Assembly (NCBI GenBank): GCA_016866775.1
Contig: VGLJ01000013.1
Location: 18,785-82,784 of the forward strand
DNA length: 64,000 nt
Origin: Candidatus Rokuibacteriota bacterium
Lineage (GTDB): Bacteria; Methylomirabilota; Methylomirabilia; Rokubacteriales; CSP1-6
Direction of reading: 5' to 3'
Shown here: positions 19,526-28,765 of the stretch, in pieces
Layout: each line of letters starts with the position of its first letter
Position numbering within the stretch: the first letter of the stretch is position 1
Program-made: the position numbers and the translations under genes
Notes under the pieces: model-generated
What the model was told of the DNA's origin: nothing
The model's database searches: none
The model's input: the letters and a program-made list of their open reading frames with translations, nothing else

Positions 19526-20277
19526 GCGACCCGTCTCCAGAACCCCAGGCGCGACTCGACGACACGCAGCACTTCGTTCACGAAGACGGCCGCGATCGCC
19601 ACGATGACGAGCGCCGCGTAGAGCTGCGGCATCTGGAGGTTCTCGCCCCACGCGGCGATGCGGTAGCCGATGCCGTCGCGCGCCCCGTAGATCTCGCACA
19701 GGAGCACCGCGGTGATGTTGAAGATCATCCCGAGCCGCGCGGACTCGAGGAGGATGGGCGCCATCGACGGCAGGTAGATCTCGCGGATCACCTGCCAGGG
19801 CGTCGCCCCGTACGCGCGGCTCACCGTCACCAGCTCCCGCGGCACCGACTCGACGGCCGCGATGCCGCCCATGATCACGACGAAGAGGGTCGTGAAGACG
19901 CCGAACGCGATCTTCTGCGGGATGCTGACGCCGAACACGAGGATGAAGACCGGCAGGAAGATCGACTTCGGCACGCCGAAGAGGAAGTTGATCAGCGGCC
20001 GGAACAGCGCGCCGAGGAACGGCACCTCGGCGAGCGCGAAGCCGATGAAGAGCCCGGCCGGCGCGGCGATCAGGAAGGCCGCGAGCACTTCCCACGCGGT
20101 CACCCCGAGGCTGGCGAGGACCTCGGGACGGCGCGCGAGCTTCAGGAGCGCGTCGAGGATCGTGCTCGGCGCGGGCGCCAGGCTCGGGTCGAGCGCGCCG
20201 CGACGGACCAGCACTTCCCAGAGCAGGAAGAGTCCGACGCCGCCGGCGGCGACGATCAGGCGCTCGTGCCGCCGCAT
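19522..20277 (-). CDS. ABC transporter permease (second permease of same operon)
   Basis: LFRPLINFLFGVPKSIFLPVFILVFGVSIPQKIAFGVF; SRAYGATPWQVIREIYLPSMAPI. Confidence 0.88.
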   Translation of the reverse strand: MRRHERLIVAAGGVGLFLLWEVLVRRGALDPSLAPAPSTILDALLKLARRPEVLASLGVTAWEVLAAFLIAAPAGLFIGFALAEVPFLGALFRPLINFLFGVPKSIFLPVFILVFGVSIPQKIAFGVFTTLFVVIMGGIAAVESVPRELVTVSRAYGATPWQVIREIYLPSMAPILLESARLGMIFNITAVLLCEIYGARDGIGYRIAAWGENLQMPQLYAALVIVAIAAVFVNEVLRVVESRLGFWRRVA

Positions 20278-20284
20278 CGGTCCG

Positions 20285-21226
20285 CTAGGGCTTCGTCGGC
20301 GCGATCGGCATGTTCACGAACACCTCGCCGGCCGGCGCCATGTCCTTCACGCCGCTCGCCGCCGCCAGCTCGAGCGCCTTCTCCACCGACGCGAGCTTCG
20401 ACTGCCCGTCGCGCGAGAGCTTGAGGAACGTGCGCTCGAACTCCATCTTCGCGATCTCGGGCGAGAGCTCGTTGTTGGTGGCGATGGTCTTGATCGCGTA
20501 GTCGGGGTGGTGGCGCATGGACTCGAGCGCGCCGTAGAGCGCGTTGAGACCTTTCTGGATGAAGGCGCGCCGCTCGTTGATGTTCTTCTCGGTCGCCGTC
20601 CAGCCGCCGATGAGGTTCGGCGGCATGGCCGTCGCGAAGTCGATCAGCACCCGCACCTTCCCCTCGGAGACCACCTGAGAGCTGAGGGGCGAGTAGATCA
20701 CCGCCGCCGCGAGGTTGTTGTTGAGCAGGTTCGGCACGAGCCCGCCACCGCCGACGCCGATGCGCTGGAACGTGGCCTTGTTCGCGCTCTGCGCCCACAG
20801 CGCGAGCGTGTCGGTGCCGGAGCCGGCGGACGTGATGCCGACCTTCTTGCCGTCGAGCTCCTTGACGGCCTTCACCGCCGAGTCCGTCTTCACGCCGAGG
20901 ATCCACCCCGACCACTCGTCGCTGAAGCCGCCGACCACTTTTGTGAGCACGCCGCGCTTCCGTGAGGTCGCGATCAGCGGCACCGCGACCGAGCCGAGAT
21001 CCGCCGAGCCCGCGCTGATCGCCTCGAACGTCTCGCCGCCGCCGCGGTAGATCGTGATCTCCGGCTTCAGGCCCTCTTTCTCGAAGAGGCCCTTCTCTGT
21101 CGCGACGGTCGCGAGGATCGTCGGGAAGTACGTCTTCGTGGCGCAGCCGATGCGGATGACTTCCTGGGCTTCGGCGCCGGTGACCAGCCCCAACAGCGCG
21201 ACGACCAGCGCGACGAGCTTTTTCAT
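20285..21226 (-). CDS. ABC transporter substrate-binding protein
   Basis: MKKLVALVVALLGLVTGAEAQEVIRIGCATKTYFPTILATVATEKGLFEKEGLKPEITIYRGG. Confidence 0.88.
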   Translation of the reverse strand: MKKLVALVVALLGLVTGAEAQEVIRIGCATKTYFPTILATVATEKGLFEKEGLKPEITIYRGGGETFEAISAGSADLGSVAVPLIATSRKRGVLTKVVGGFSDEWSGWILGVKTDSAVKAVKELDGKKVGITSAGSGTDTLALWAQSANKATFQRIGVGGGGLVPNLLNNNLAAAVIYSPLSSQVVSEGKVRVLIDFATAMPPNLIGGWTATEKNINERRAFIQKGLNALYGALESMRHHPDYAIKTIATNNELSPEIAKMEFERTFLKLSRDGQSKLASVEKALELAAASGVKDMAPAGEVFVNMPIAPTKP

Positions 21227-21337
21227 CGCGTCCTCCCGGTTCGTGGTGTGCCGGGAGACTACAAGAGAATCAAGAGGTTGGCCAGCACCGCACACAACCT
21301 GCCTGTTCTGGAGGGCGCCGGCGCTAGGCTCGTCCTG

Positions 21338-21787
21338 ATGATCTTCGCGTCGTGGAGCTGGCGCTCGTGGGTCCTATTCGTCCTGGCCGCCGTTGCGGTG
21401 GCCGCGTATTTCGGCGTGCTGCCGGCGGTCGAGCAGGCGCTCGAGCCGCCGACGGCGCCGGAGGTCGTCGCGAAGCTCGCCGCTCAGCCCAAGGTCGCGC
21501 AGTCGTTCAGCGAGCCGCTGTACGGCCGGATGGACGCCTGGATGCTCATCTTCCTGTTCGTCTTCGTCTCGCCCCTCGCGCTCCTCATGGCCGTGACGAT
21601 CGGCATCTTCCTGCTGTCCGCGCTCGCCGGCGCGTTCGCGCCGCTGCTCGGCGGCGAGAAGATCGCGATGCTCGTCATGGAAATCGGCAGCATCGTCGCG
21701 GTCTTCATGACCCGCGACTCCTGGCTGCCGCCGCTGATGTACTTCCTGGGGCTCGTCGCGCGCGCCTACGTCGTCATCGCCGCCTAG
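21338..21787 (+). CDS. Small membrane protein, unknown function
   Basis: Three to four hydrophobic segments; MIFASWSWRSWVLFVLAAVAVAAYFGVL... Confidence 0.6.
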   Translation: MIFASWSWRSWVLFVLAAVAVAAYFGVLPAVEQALEPPTAPEVVAKLAAQPKVAQSFSEPLYGRMDAWMLIFLFVFVSPLALLMAVTIGIFLLSALAGAFAPLLGGEKIAMLVMEIGSIVAVFMTRDSWLPPLMYFLGLVARAYVVIAA

Positions 21788-21798
21788 CGACGTACGAG

Positions 21799-21975
21799 TC
21801 AGTCGCCCAGCGAATCACACACGCCGGCCGCGGCGTTGTACCAGCCCTCGCACTTCGGCTCCTCGTACGTCGCCGGTGACGCGGTGCCGTTCTCGCCCAT
21901 CCCCGCGGACCGCGTTCCCGTCGCGCAGCCCGCGCACGCCGCGAGCATCACCAGTCCGAACACTGCGATACGCAT
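21799..21975 (-). CDS. Small Cys-motif lipoprotein, family member B (58 aa)
   Basis: MRIAVFGLVMLAACAGCATGTRSAGMGENGTASPATYEEPKCEGWYNAAAGVCDSLGD*; lipobox LAAC; matches members A and C. Confidence 0.75.
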   Translation of the reverse strand: MRIAVFGLVMLAACAGCATGTRSAGMGENGTASPATYEEPKCEGWYNAAAGVCDSLGD

Positions 21976-22025
21976 TGAAGTCACGCCGCGCCTCCTCGTC
22001 TCGTTTGTGGGACGACCACGCTCCC

Positions 22026-22041
22026 TGCAAGGAGCGATCCA
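22026..22041 (-). promoter_or_regulatory. Putative sigma-54 (-24/-12) element upstream of lipoprotein B
   Basis: Minus strand TGGATCGCTCCTTGCA; GG-N10-GC spacing vs consensus TGGCACG-N4-TTGCW. Confidence 0.45.
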
Positions 22042-22175
22042 CGACGGCAGACGTTCGAGGAGATGGAAAATCGCCATCCCGATCGACCGTCGTCGGAGTC
22101 GCGACGGGGAGACCGCGGGGCGTGTTTGCGTCGACCGTGGCGTTATGCCTCAATGAGCGCCGAAAGGAACCGACG

Positions 22176-23213
22176 ATGCGCTACCGCCCCTTCGGACGAA
22201 CCGGTCTCTCCGTCTCCGCCCTCGGCTTCGGCTGCTGGCCGATGGCCGGCGATCGCTACGGCGCGGTCGAGGATCACGAGGCCATCAAGGCGATCCACCG
22301 CGCGCTCGACCTCGGCGTGAACTGCGTCGACACCGCGCCGGCGTACGGCGGCGGCCACTCGGAAGAAGTCGTCGCGCAGGCGCTCGAGAAGCGGCGGCGC
22401 GACGTCATCCTCGTCACGAAGTGCGGCGTCCGGCCGCCGCCACCCGGCCAGCTTGGACCGCTGCGCGATGCGAGCCGCGCCAACATCCTGCGCGAGATCG
22501 ACGCGAGCCTGAAACGATTGCGCACCGACTGGGTCGACGTGCTGCTGATCCACTGGCCGGATGCCTCGACACCGTTCGACGAGAGCATGCGGGCGCTGGA
22601 AGAGGTGGTGACGTCCGGCCGCGCGCGCTTCGTCGGCGTGTCGAATTTCACCGGCGCGATGATCGCCGACTGCCTGCGCACGCGACGCGTCGACGTCTCG
22701 CAGGTCGGTTATCACATGTTCGATCGCCGGCAGGAGCGCGAGACGTTTCCCCCGTGCCTCGAGCACGGGATCGGCGTCATGGGCTATGGCTCGCTCGGCC
22801 ACGGATTGCTGACCGGCGCGTTCACGCCCTCGACGTCGTTCGGTGAAGTCGCGCGTGACTGGCGCGGCGGCGGCGTGGCGTTCGGCCAGCCGATCTTCCG
22901 CGGCGACAACTTCAAGCGGAACGTCGGCGTCGTCGAGCGGATCCGCAAGGAGATCGCGGAGCCGCGCGGCGTGGCTGTGAGCCAGATCGCGCTCGCGTGG
23001 GTGCTCGGCCATCCGGCGCTCAGTACCGCGCTCGTCGGCGCGCGCACGCCGGCCGAGGTCGACGCCAACAACGCCGGCGCGGAGCTCGAGCTCTCGGCGG
23101 ACGAGCGCGCGAGGATCGACGCGATCCTCGAGGGCGCGGCCGGGCGCGTGCGCGAGTTCACGCCGCTGCGCCCGGCGATGGAGCCGTGGGGCGCGGAGAT
23201 CCCCGCGCGCTAG
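22176..23213 (+). CDS. Aldo/keto reductase
   Basis: MRYRPFGRTGLSVSALGFGCWPMAG...NCVDTAPAYGGGHSEEVVAQAL...ALSTALVGARTPAEV. Confidence 0.92.
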   Translation: MRYRPFGRTGLSVSALGFGCWPMAGDRYGAVEDHEAIKAIHRALDLGVNCVDTAPAYGGGHSEEVVAQALEKRRRDVILVTKCGVRPPPPGQLGPLRDASRANILREIDASLKRLRTDWVDVLLIHWPDASTPFDESMRALEEVVTSGRARFVGVSNFTGAMIADCLRTRRVDVSQVGYHMFDRRQERETFPPCLEHGIGVMGYGSLGHGLLTGAFTPSTSFGEVARDWRGGGVAFGQPIFRGDNFKRNVGVVERIRKEIAEPRGVAVSQIALAWVLGHPALSTALVGARTPAEVDANNAGAELELSADERARIDAILEGAAGRVREFTPLRPAMEPWGAEIPAR

Positions 23214-23308
23214 GTCAGCAGCTCGCCGGGCGTGCCGATCGCCGCGCCCACGTCCGCGGGGAGACGAATGGTGAACATGGCGAGACCGAGGCCGGTCCCG
23301 CCAGAAGT
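23210..23308 (-). pseudogene. Histidine kinase C-terminal remnant
   Basis: Minus-strand frame reads GGTGLGLA-MFTIRLPADVGAAIGTPGELLT*; G2 box joined directly to a terminal HATPase strand; not in the supplied ORF list. Confidence 0.5.
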
Positions 23309-23367
23309 TCCGGACCACGGGTGGTGGAGCGTTGTTTGGCGTATGCTCCTCCGCCAAGGAGGGCTTC

Positions 23368-24153
23368 ATGCCGAGACCACGTGGCCGCTTCCTTCCGATC
23401 CTCATCAGCGCCGCGGTCCTGGCGAGTGGGTGTGCGACGGCCGACCTGACCCCCGCCCGGCTCGCCGTCAGCCCCGCGGAGCAGCCGCTCGTCGAAAAAG
23501 GCCGTGCGCTGTTCAACGACACGAAGCTCTCGGGCGACGGCAAGTTCTCGTGCGCCACCTGTCACCCGAACGACGCGCACACGAACAACAAGACGTACGT
23601 GGGCGTCGACGTCGTGAAGGACGGCGATCCGCGCGGACGGAGCACGCCGACGATGTGGGGCGTGGGCCAGCGCGCGGCGCTCTCGTGGGCGGGGACGGCG
23701 CCGAGCCTGCAGGGGAACATCCGCGGCATCATCGTCAACCGCATGAAGGGACCGGAGCCGTCGCCCGACACGCTGGCGGCGCTGGTCGCGTATCTGAAAT
23801 CGCTCGGCTATCCCGCCAATCCGTATCTGAAACCCGACGGCACGCCGACGGACGCCGCGCCCGCCGCCGCCAAGCGGGGCTTCGCGGTGTTCGAGCGCGC
23901 GGGGTGCAAGGCCTGCCACCTCCCGCCGACGTACGACAAGAAGGACGTGGAGGACGTATTCTCGGGCGGGACGTTCAAGGTCCCGTCGCTGCGCGTCGTC
24001 CGGCACACCGCCCCGTACTTCCACGACGGGCGCTTCCAGACGCTCGACGAGACGGTGAAGTTCATGTGGGAGTACGTGCAGAAGGCCGGCACGTCGGAGA
24101 AGCTGACGGACGCCGACCTGCGCGATCTCGTGGAGTTCATGAAGATCCTGTGA
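23368..24153 (+). CDS. Di-heme cytochrome c peroxidase/MauG-like protein (lipoprotein)
   Basis: VLASGCATAD lipobox; two CxxCH sites (CATCH, CKACH); GRSTPTMWGVG, HTAPYFHDGRFQTLDE. Confidence 0.88.
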   Translation: MPRPRGRFLPILISAAVLASGCATADLTPARLAVSPAEQPLVEKGRALFNDTKLSGDGKFSCATCHPNDAHTNNKTYVGVDVVKDGDPRGRSTPTMWGVGQRAALSWAGTAPSLQGNIRGIIVNRMKGPEPSPDTLAALVAYLKSLGYPANPYLKPDGTPTDAAPAAAKRGFAVFERAGCKACHLPPTYDKKDVEDVFSGGTFKVPSLRVVRHTAPYFHDGRFQTLDETVKFMWEYVQKAGTSEKLTDADLRDLVEFMKIL

Positions 24154-24161
24154 TGGCTTAG

Positions 24162-24197
24162 GCCCGCGCCGGTCTTTGACAACGGCCCGGCGCGGGC
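24162..24197. terminator. Strong hairpin downstream of cytochrome gene
   Basis: 11-bp perfect stem GCCCGCGCCGG...CCGGCGCGGGC, 14-nt loop. Confidence 0.6.
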
Positions 24198-24240
24198 GTA
24201 GCGTCCGCACCACCTGCCGATCCGCCAGAGGAGGTGCGCG

Positions 24241-25386
24241 ATGAGCGCGTACAAACTCATCTCGGCCGATTCCCACATCGTCGAACCGCCGGACCTCTAC
24301 GCGAGCCGCATCGAGCCGAAGTTCCGGGATCGAGCGCCGCGGATGGAGCGACTGAAAACGCCCGCGGGCCGCGAGTTCGACGCCTGGTTCATCGACGGCC
24401 AGCAGGCCGGCACGCTGGGTGCGGTGATCCAGGCGGGCCAGCGCTTCGAGGACCCGTCGCAGATCGACTTCCTCGGCACGTGGGAGGGCGTGCGGCTCGG
24501 CGCCTACGACCCGCACGCGATGGTGAAGGAGAACGAGATGGACGGCGTGTGGGGCGCGTGCCTGCAGCCGAGCCAGGGCCTCTTCTGGTACCGAATTCCG
24601 GAGACCGCGCTGCTCTCCGCGATCTGCCGCGTCTACAACGACTGGATCGCGGACTTCTGCAAGCCGTTCCCCGATCGCCTGAAGGGCATCGCGATGCTGA
24701 ACGTGGACGACGTCGAGGAGGGCGCGCACGAGCTGGAGCGCTGCGCGAAGCTCGGGCTGGTCGGCGCGTTCATCCCGGTGTCGCCGCTGCCCGATCGTCC
24801 GTACAGCGATCCGGTCTACGACCGCCTCTGGGCGACGGCGCAGGACCTGAACGTTCCGCTGCTGCTGCACATCGGCACCCCGCGCCACGGCGTTCCCGGC
24901 TGTGAGTTCACGATGAACCTCAGTGAGCTCACCGGCGCGGGCCGCTCGACGACGGACTACTGGGTGCGCTACTCGCTGTCCTCGATGGTCTTCGCGGGCG
25001 TCTTCGATCGCTTCCGCACGCTCAAGGTCGGCTCGGTCGAGCACGAGGCGTCGTGGCTCCCGCACTGGCTCAAGCAGATGGACTTCACGTATCGCGAGCG
25101 CCCGGTGTTCACGAAGGGCTGGAAGTCGGCGGAGGGTCTCCTCCCGAGCGACTACTGGCAGCGCAACATGTTCGTGGAATTCATGGAGGACGACCTCGCG
25201 ATCCAGCTCCGTGATTCGATCGGCGTCGACACGATGCTGTGGGGCAGCGACTTCCCGCACGCGGAGTCGACGTGGCCGAAGTCGCGCGAGTTCCTGAACC
25301 GGATCTTCTCGGGCGCGCCGGAGGACGTGGTCCGCAAGGTCACGTGCGACAACGCCGCGCGCCTGTTCGGGTTCAGTCTTTCATGA
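24241..25386 (+). CDS. Amidohydrolase family protein
   Basis: LISADSHIVEPPDLYASRI...MLWGSDFPHAESTWPKSREFLNRIF. Confidence 0.9.
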   Translation: MSAYKLISADSHIVEPPDLYASRIEPKFRDRAPRMERLKTPAGREFDAWFIDGQQAGTLGAVIQAGQRFEDPSQIDFLGTWEGVRLGAYDPHAMVKENEMDGVWGACLQPSQGLFWYRIPETALLSAICRVYNDWIADFCKPFPDRLKGIAMLNVDDVEEGAHELERCAKLGLVGAFIPVSPLPDRPYSDPVYDRLWATAQDLNVPLLLHIGTPRHGVPGCEFTMNLSELTGAGRSTTDYWVRYSLSSMVFAGVFDRFRTLKVGSVEHEASWLPHWLKQMDFTYRERPVFTKGWKSAEGLLPSDYWQRNMFVEFMEDDLAIQLRDSIGVDTMLWGSDFPHAESTWPKSREFLNRIFSGAPEDVVRKVTCDNAARLFGFSLS

Positions 25387-25703
25387 CGGAGACGATCGAC
25401 GGGTTCGTGGCGGTGGCTCAGGTCTCCGACCTGCCGCCGGGCAAGATGACGTGGGTGCCGGTCGATCGCGAGCGTGTCCTCGTCGCCAACGTCGGCGGCA
25501 CGTTCTACGCGATCCGAGACATCTGCGGCCACCGCCACGAGTCGCTGTCGAAGGGCACGCTGTTCGGCTACGTCGTCGAGTGCCCGTTGCACTTCGCGTG
25601 TTTCGACGTGCGCTCGGGCAAGTTCATCAGCGGCCCGGCGTCGGCGGACATCCAGACGTACGAGGTGCGGACTGACGGCGATGTCGTATACGTGAAGCCA
25701 TAG
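25383..25703 (+). CDS. Rieske [2Fe-2S] ferredoxin-like protein
   Basis: ICGHRHESLSKGTLFGYVVECPLHFACFDVRSGKFISGPA (CxH...CxxH). Confidence 0.92.
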   Translation: MTETIDGFVAVAQVSDLPPGKMTWVPVDRERVLVANVGGTFYAIRDICGHRHESLSKGTLFGYVVECPLHFACFDVRSGKFISGPASADIQTYEVRTDGDVVYVKP

Positions 25704-25735
25704 CTTCAGTCTTCATCGCCGTCCTCACCATCGCC

Positions 25736-26671
25736 ATGCTCGCCGGCGCGAGCGTCGGCGATGCCCAGGAAGCGCCGGGGTCCGCGACGATCGGCGGCAC
25801 GTCCCGCGAATGGAAGAAATCCTCGCTGGCGGCATTTCGGGGTGGACTGCGCGAGCTGGGATGGGAGGAAGGCAAGAACCGCACGATCGAGGAACGGTTC
25901 GCCGACGGGGAATTCTCGCGACTGCCCGCGCTCGCCGACGAGGTGGTGCGCCGAAAAGTCGACGTCATCGTCGTGGCGACGTCGGCCGCCACAAGCACCG
26001 TGATGGCGGCGACGAAGACCATCCCGATCGTCATGCTGGATGTCGGCGACCCCATGTCGTCGAAGCTCGTGACGAACCTCGCGAAGCCCGGCGGCAACGT
26101 GACCGGCTTCACGAACCTCGCGCTCGGCCTCACGGAGAAGCGGCTCGCGCTCCTGAAGGAGACACTGCCTCGCGCGACGCGCATCGGGATGCTCTCGCAT
26201 GCCGACAGTCCGATCCGCGCGCCACAATGGCGGGATGCCGCGGAGGCCGCCCCGCGCCTGGGTGTGACGCTCCAGCCCATGGACATCCGCAATCGCGGCG
26301 ACCTGCCCCGGGCGTTTCAGGCGGCGGCGAACGCCAGGGCGGATGCGGTGGTGGCGATGGCGGATGCGCTCAACACGGTGCTGACCCGCGAGATCCTCGA
26401 GCTCGGCGCGAAGCATCGGCTCCCGGTGATGGTGGAAGACCGCGAGCGCGTCGAGGCCGGCGCCCTGCTGTCGTACGGCACGGATCCGCGCGATCTCTAT
26501 CGGCGCGCCGCCTCGTACGTCGACCGCATCCTCAAGGGCGCGAAGCCGGGCGATCTCCCGGTCGAGCAGCCGACGACCTTCGAGCTCGTGATCAACGTGA
26601 AGGCTGCGAAAGCGCTCGGGCTGACGATCCCGCCGGCGGTGTTGCTCCGGGCTGACGCCGTCATCGAGTGA
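25736..26671 (+). CDS. ABC transporter substrate-binding protein (TrpX/YtfQ-like ABC_sub_bind)
   Basis: LRELGWEEGKNRTIEERFADG...TIPIVMLDVGDPMSSKLVTNLAKPGGNVTGFTNL. Confidence 0.85.
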   Translation: MLAGASVGDAQEAPGSATIGGTSREWKKSSLAAFRGGLRELGWEEGKNRTIEERFADGEFSRLPALADEVVRRKVDVIVVATSAATSTVMAATKTIPIVMLDVGDPMSSKLVTNLAKPGGNVTGFTNLALGLTEKRLALLKETLPRATRIGMLSHADSPIRAPQWRDAAEAAPRLGVTLQPMDIRNRGDLPRAFQAAANARADAVVAMADALNTVLTREILELGAKHRLPVMVEDRERVEAGALLSYGTDPRDLYRRAASYVDRILKGAKPGDLPVEQPTTFELVINVKAAKALGLTIPPAVLLRADAVIE

Positions 26672-26720
26672 CACCGCGAGCTGCGTCGCGCTATCCTCCG
26701 TTCCACGGAGGCGCCACCCG

Positions 26721-27986
26721 ATGAAATTCACCTGGTTCAACCTGATGCCCTGGCCTTATTTGCCCGACGACTTCCGCGAGAAGCATCGGAGCGTGTGGGT
26801 CGACATTCCCAACACGCTGTACGACCCCAGGAAAGGGCACCACGTCTACCACACGTACCTCGATCAGCTCGAGTACGCGGAGACGCTCGGGTTCGACGGC
26901 ATCGGGTGCAACGAGCACCATCAGAACGGGTACGGGCTCATGCCCTCGCCGAACCTCATCGCGGCGACCCTGAGCCGGCGCACGTCGAGATCAGCGCTCT
27001 GCGTGATCGGCAACTCCATCGCCGGGTACAACCCGCCCATTCGCGTCGCCGAAGAGTTCGCGATGCTCGACGTCATCTCCGGGGGACGGCTCGTCGCCGG
27101 GTTTCCCGTCGGGACGCCGATGGACACCAACTTCTGCTACGGGCAGATCCCCGCGCTCACGCGCGACAAATATAAGGAAGCGCACGACATGATCATGAAG
27201 GCCTGGGCCGAAGACGAGCCCTTCGCCTTCGACGGGAAATACAACCAGCTCCGCCACGTCAATTGCTGGCCGAAGCCCATTCAGAAGCCGCATCCGCCCA
27301 TCTACATTCCGGGCGGCGGGTCCATCGAGACGTGGGACTTCTGCCTCGACTACGACTACAACTACTCCTACCTGTCCTTTTTCGGATACCTGCGCGGGAA
27401 GTCGCTGCTCGACGGGTACTGGGAGCGTGTCGCCAAGCGCGGCAAGGACGAGTCGCCCTATCGCGCCGCGTTCGCGCAGATCATCTGCGTGGCCGACACC
27501 GACGCCGAGGCCGAGACGCTCTACGCCGAGCACTGCCTCTACTTCTTCAACCGGTGCCTGCACGTCTTCCCGCCGTTCGCCGATCCGCCGGGCTATCGCA
27601 CGCAGGCCACCGTGAAGTACGGCGCGCTGTCGCAGCTCACGGCGAACCGGCAGAAGATCCTCGAGAACCTCACGTGGAAGCAGCTCGTCGACGAGCGCTT
27701 CGTCATCGCGGGCAGCCCCGAGACCGTGCGGCAGCAGCTCGAGGAGTGCATCAAGAACCTGCGCATCGGCCACCTCTTCTGCCTGATGCACAACGGCGAC
27801 ATGCCGGACTGGAAGACGCGCCACTCCACGAAGCTCTTCGCCGAGAAGGTCATGCCGCACCTGCGCGACCTGTGGCCCGAGTGGAAGCACGACGAGCGCT
27901 GGTGGATCCATCCGATGGACGAGCGCATCCGGCCCGAAGAGCGCCGGCCCGGCGCGGAGAAGTCGCGCGAGGGATGGCCCGCATGA
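26721..27986 (+). CDS. LLM class flavin-dependent oxidoreductase
   Basis: MKFTWFNLMPWPYLPDDF...LGFDGIGCNEHHQNGYGLMPSPNLIAA...VISGGRLVAGFPVGT. Confidence 0.9.
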   Translation: MKFTWFNLMPWPYLPDDFREKHRSVWVDIPNTLYDPRKGHHVYHTYLDQLEYAETLGFDGIGCNEHHQNGYGLMPSPNLIAATLSRRTSRSALCVIGNSIAGYNPPIRVAEEFAMLDVISGGRLVAGFPVGTPMDTNFCYGQIPALTRDKYKEAHDMIMKAWAEDEPFAFDGKYNQLRHVNCWPKPIQKPHPPIYIPGGGSIETWDFCLDYDYNYSYLSFFGYLRGKSLLDGYWERVAKRGKDESPYRAAFAQIICVADTDAEAETLYAEHCLYFFNRCLHVFPPFADPPGYRTQATVKYGALSQLTANRQKILENLTWKQLVDERFVIAGSPETVRQQLEECIKNLRIGHLFCLMHNGDMPDWKTRHSTKLFAEKVMPHLRDLWPEWKHDERWWIHPMDERIRPEERRPGAEKSREGWPA

Positions 27987-28765
27987 AGTGGCGGACGATC
28001 GACACGAAGAAGGGTACGCGCTGCCGCGTGCTCGAAGGCGGCAGCGGCGCGCCGCTGGTCTACTTCCACGGCGCCGGCGGCCTGCTCAAGGACAATCCGT
28101 TCCTCGACGCGCTCGCGCAGCGCCACTCGGTCTTCGCGCCCGAGTGGCCGGGCTACGGCGACTCCACCGGCGACGAGCTGCTCGAAGACATGCTCGACTT
28201 CGCGCTGCACGGCTGGGATCTCGTCGACGCGCTGGGCCTCAGCCGGCCGCACCTCGTCGGCCACTCGATGGGCGGGATGATTGCCGCGGAGATGGCCTGC
28301 CTCGCGCCGCGCGATCTCGGCAAGCTCGCACTCGCCGCGCCCGCCGGGCTCTGGATGGACGAGCATCCGATCCCCGACATCTTCGCGATGCTGCCGTTCC
28401 AGATCGCGGACGTGCTCTTCGCCGATCCGCAGCAAGGCCAGGCGTTGCTCACCGGCGGCGCCGACCTCTCGGAGATCGAGGCGCTGAAGGACTTCTACAT
28501 CGCCACGCAGCGCCGGCTCTCGATGGCCGGCAAGATCCTGTTCCCGATTCCGAACCGGCGCCTGTCGAAGCGTCTTTACCGTCTGAAGGCGGAGACACTG
28601 CTCGTGTGGGGCGCGCAGGACCGGCTCATCATCCCGGCGTACGCGACGCAGTGGCAGTCGCTGATCCCGACGGCGCGCGTGGAGATGATCGACGGCGCCG
28701 GCCACATGCTGCCGTACGAGCAGCCGGCCGCGTTCGTCGCCGCGGTCCAGAAGTTCCTCGCCTGA
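27983..28765 (+). CDS. Alpha/beta hydrolase
   Basis: LVYFHGAGGLLKDNPFLDALA...HLVGHSMGGMIAAEMA...DGAGHMLPYEQPAAF. Confidence 0.92.
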   Translation: MKWRTIDTKKGTRCRVLEGGSGAPLVYFHGAGGLLKDNPFLDALAQRHSVFAPEWPGYGDSTGDELLEDMLDFALHGWDLVDALGLSRPHLVGHSMGGMIAAEMACLAPRDLGKLALAAPAGLWMDEHPIPDIFAMLPFQIADVLFADPQQGQALLTGGADLSEIEALKDFYIATQRRLSMAGKILFPIPNRRLSKRLYRLKAETLLVWGAQDRLIIPAYATQWQSLIPTARVEMIDGAGHMLPYEQPAAFVAAVQKFLA

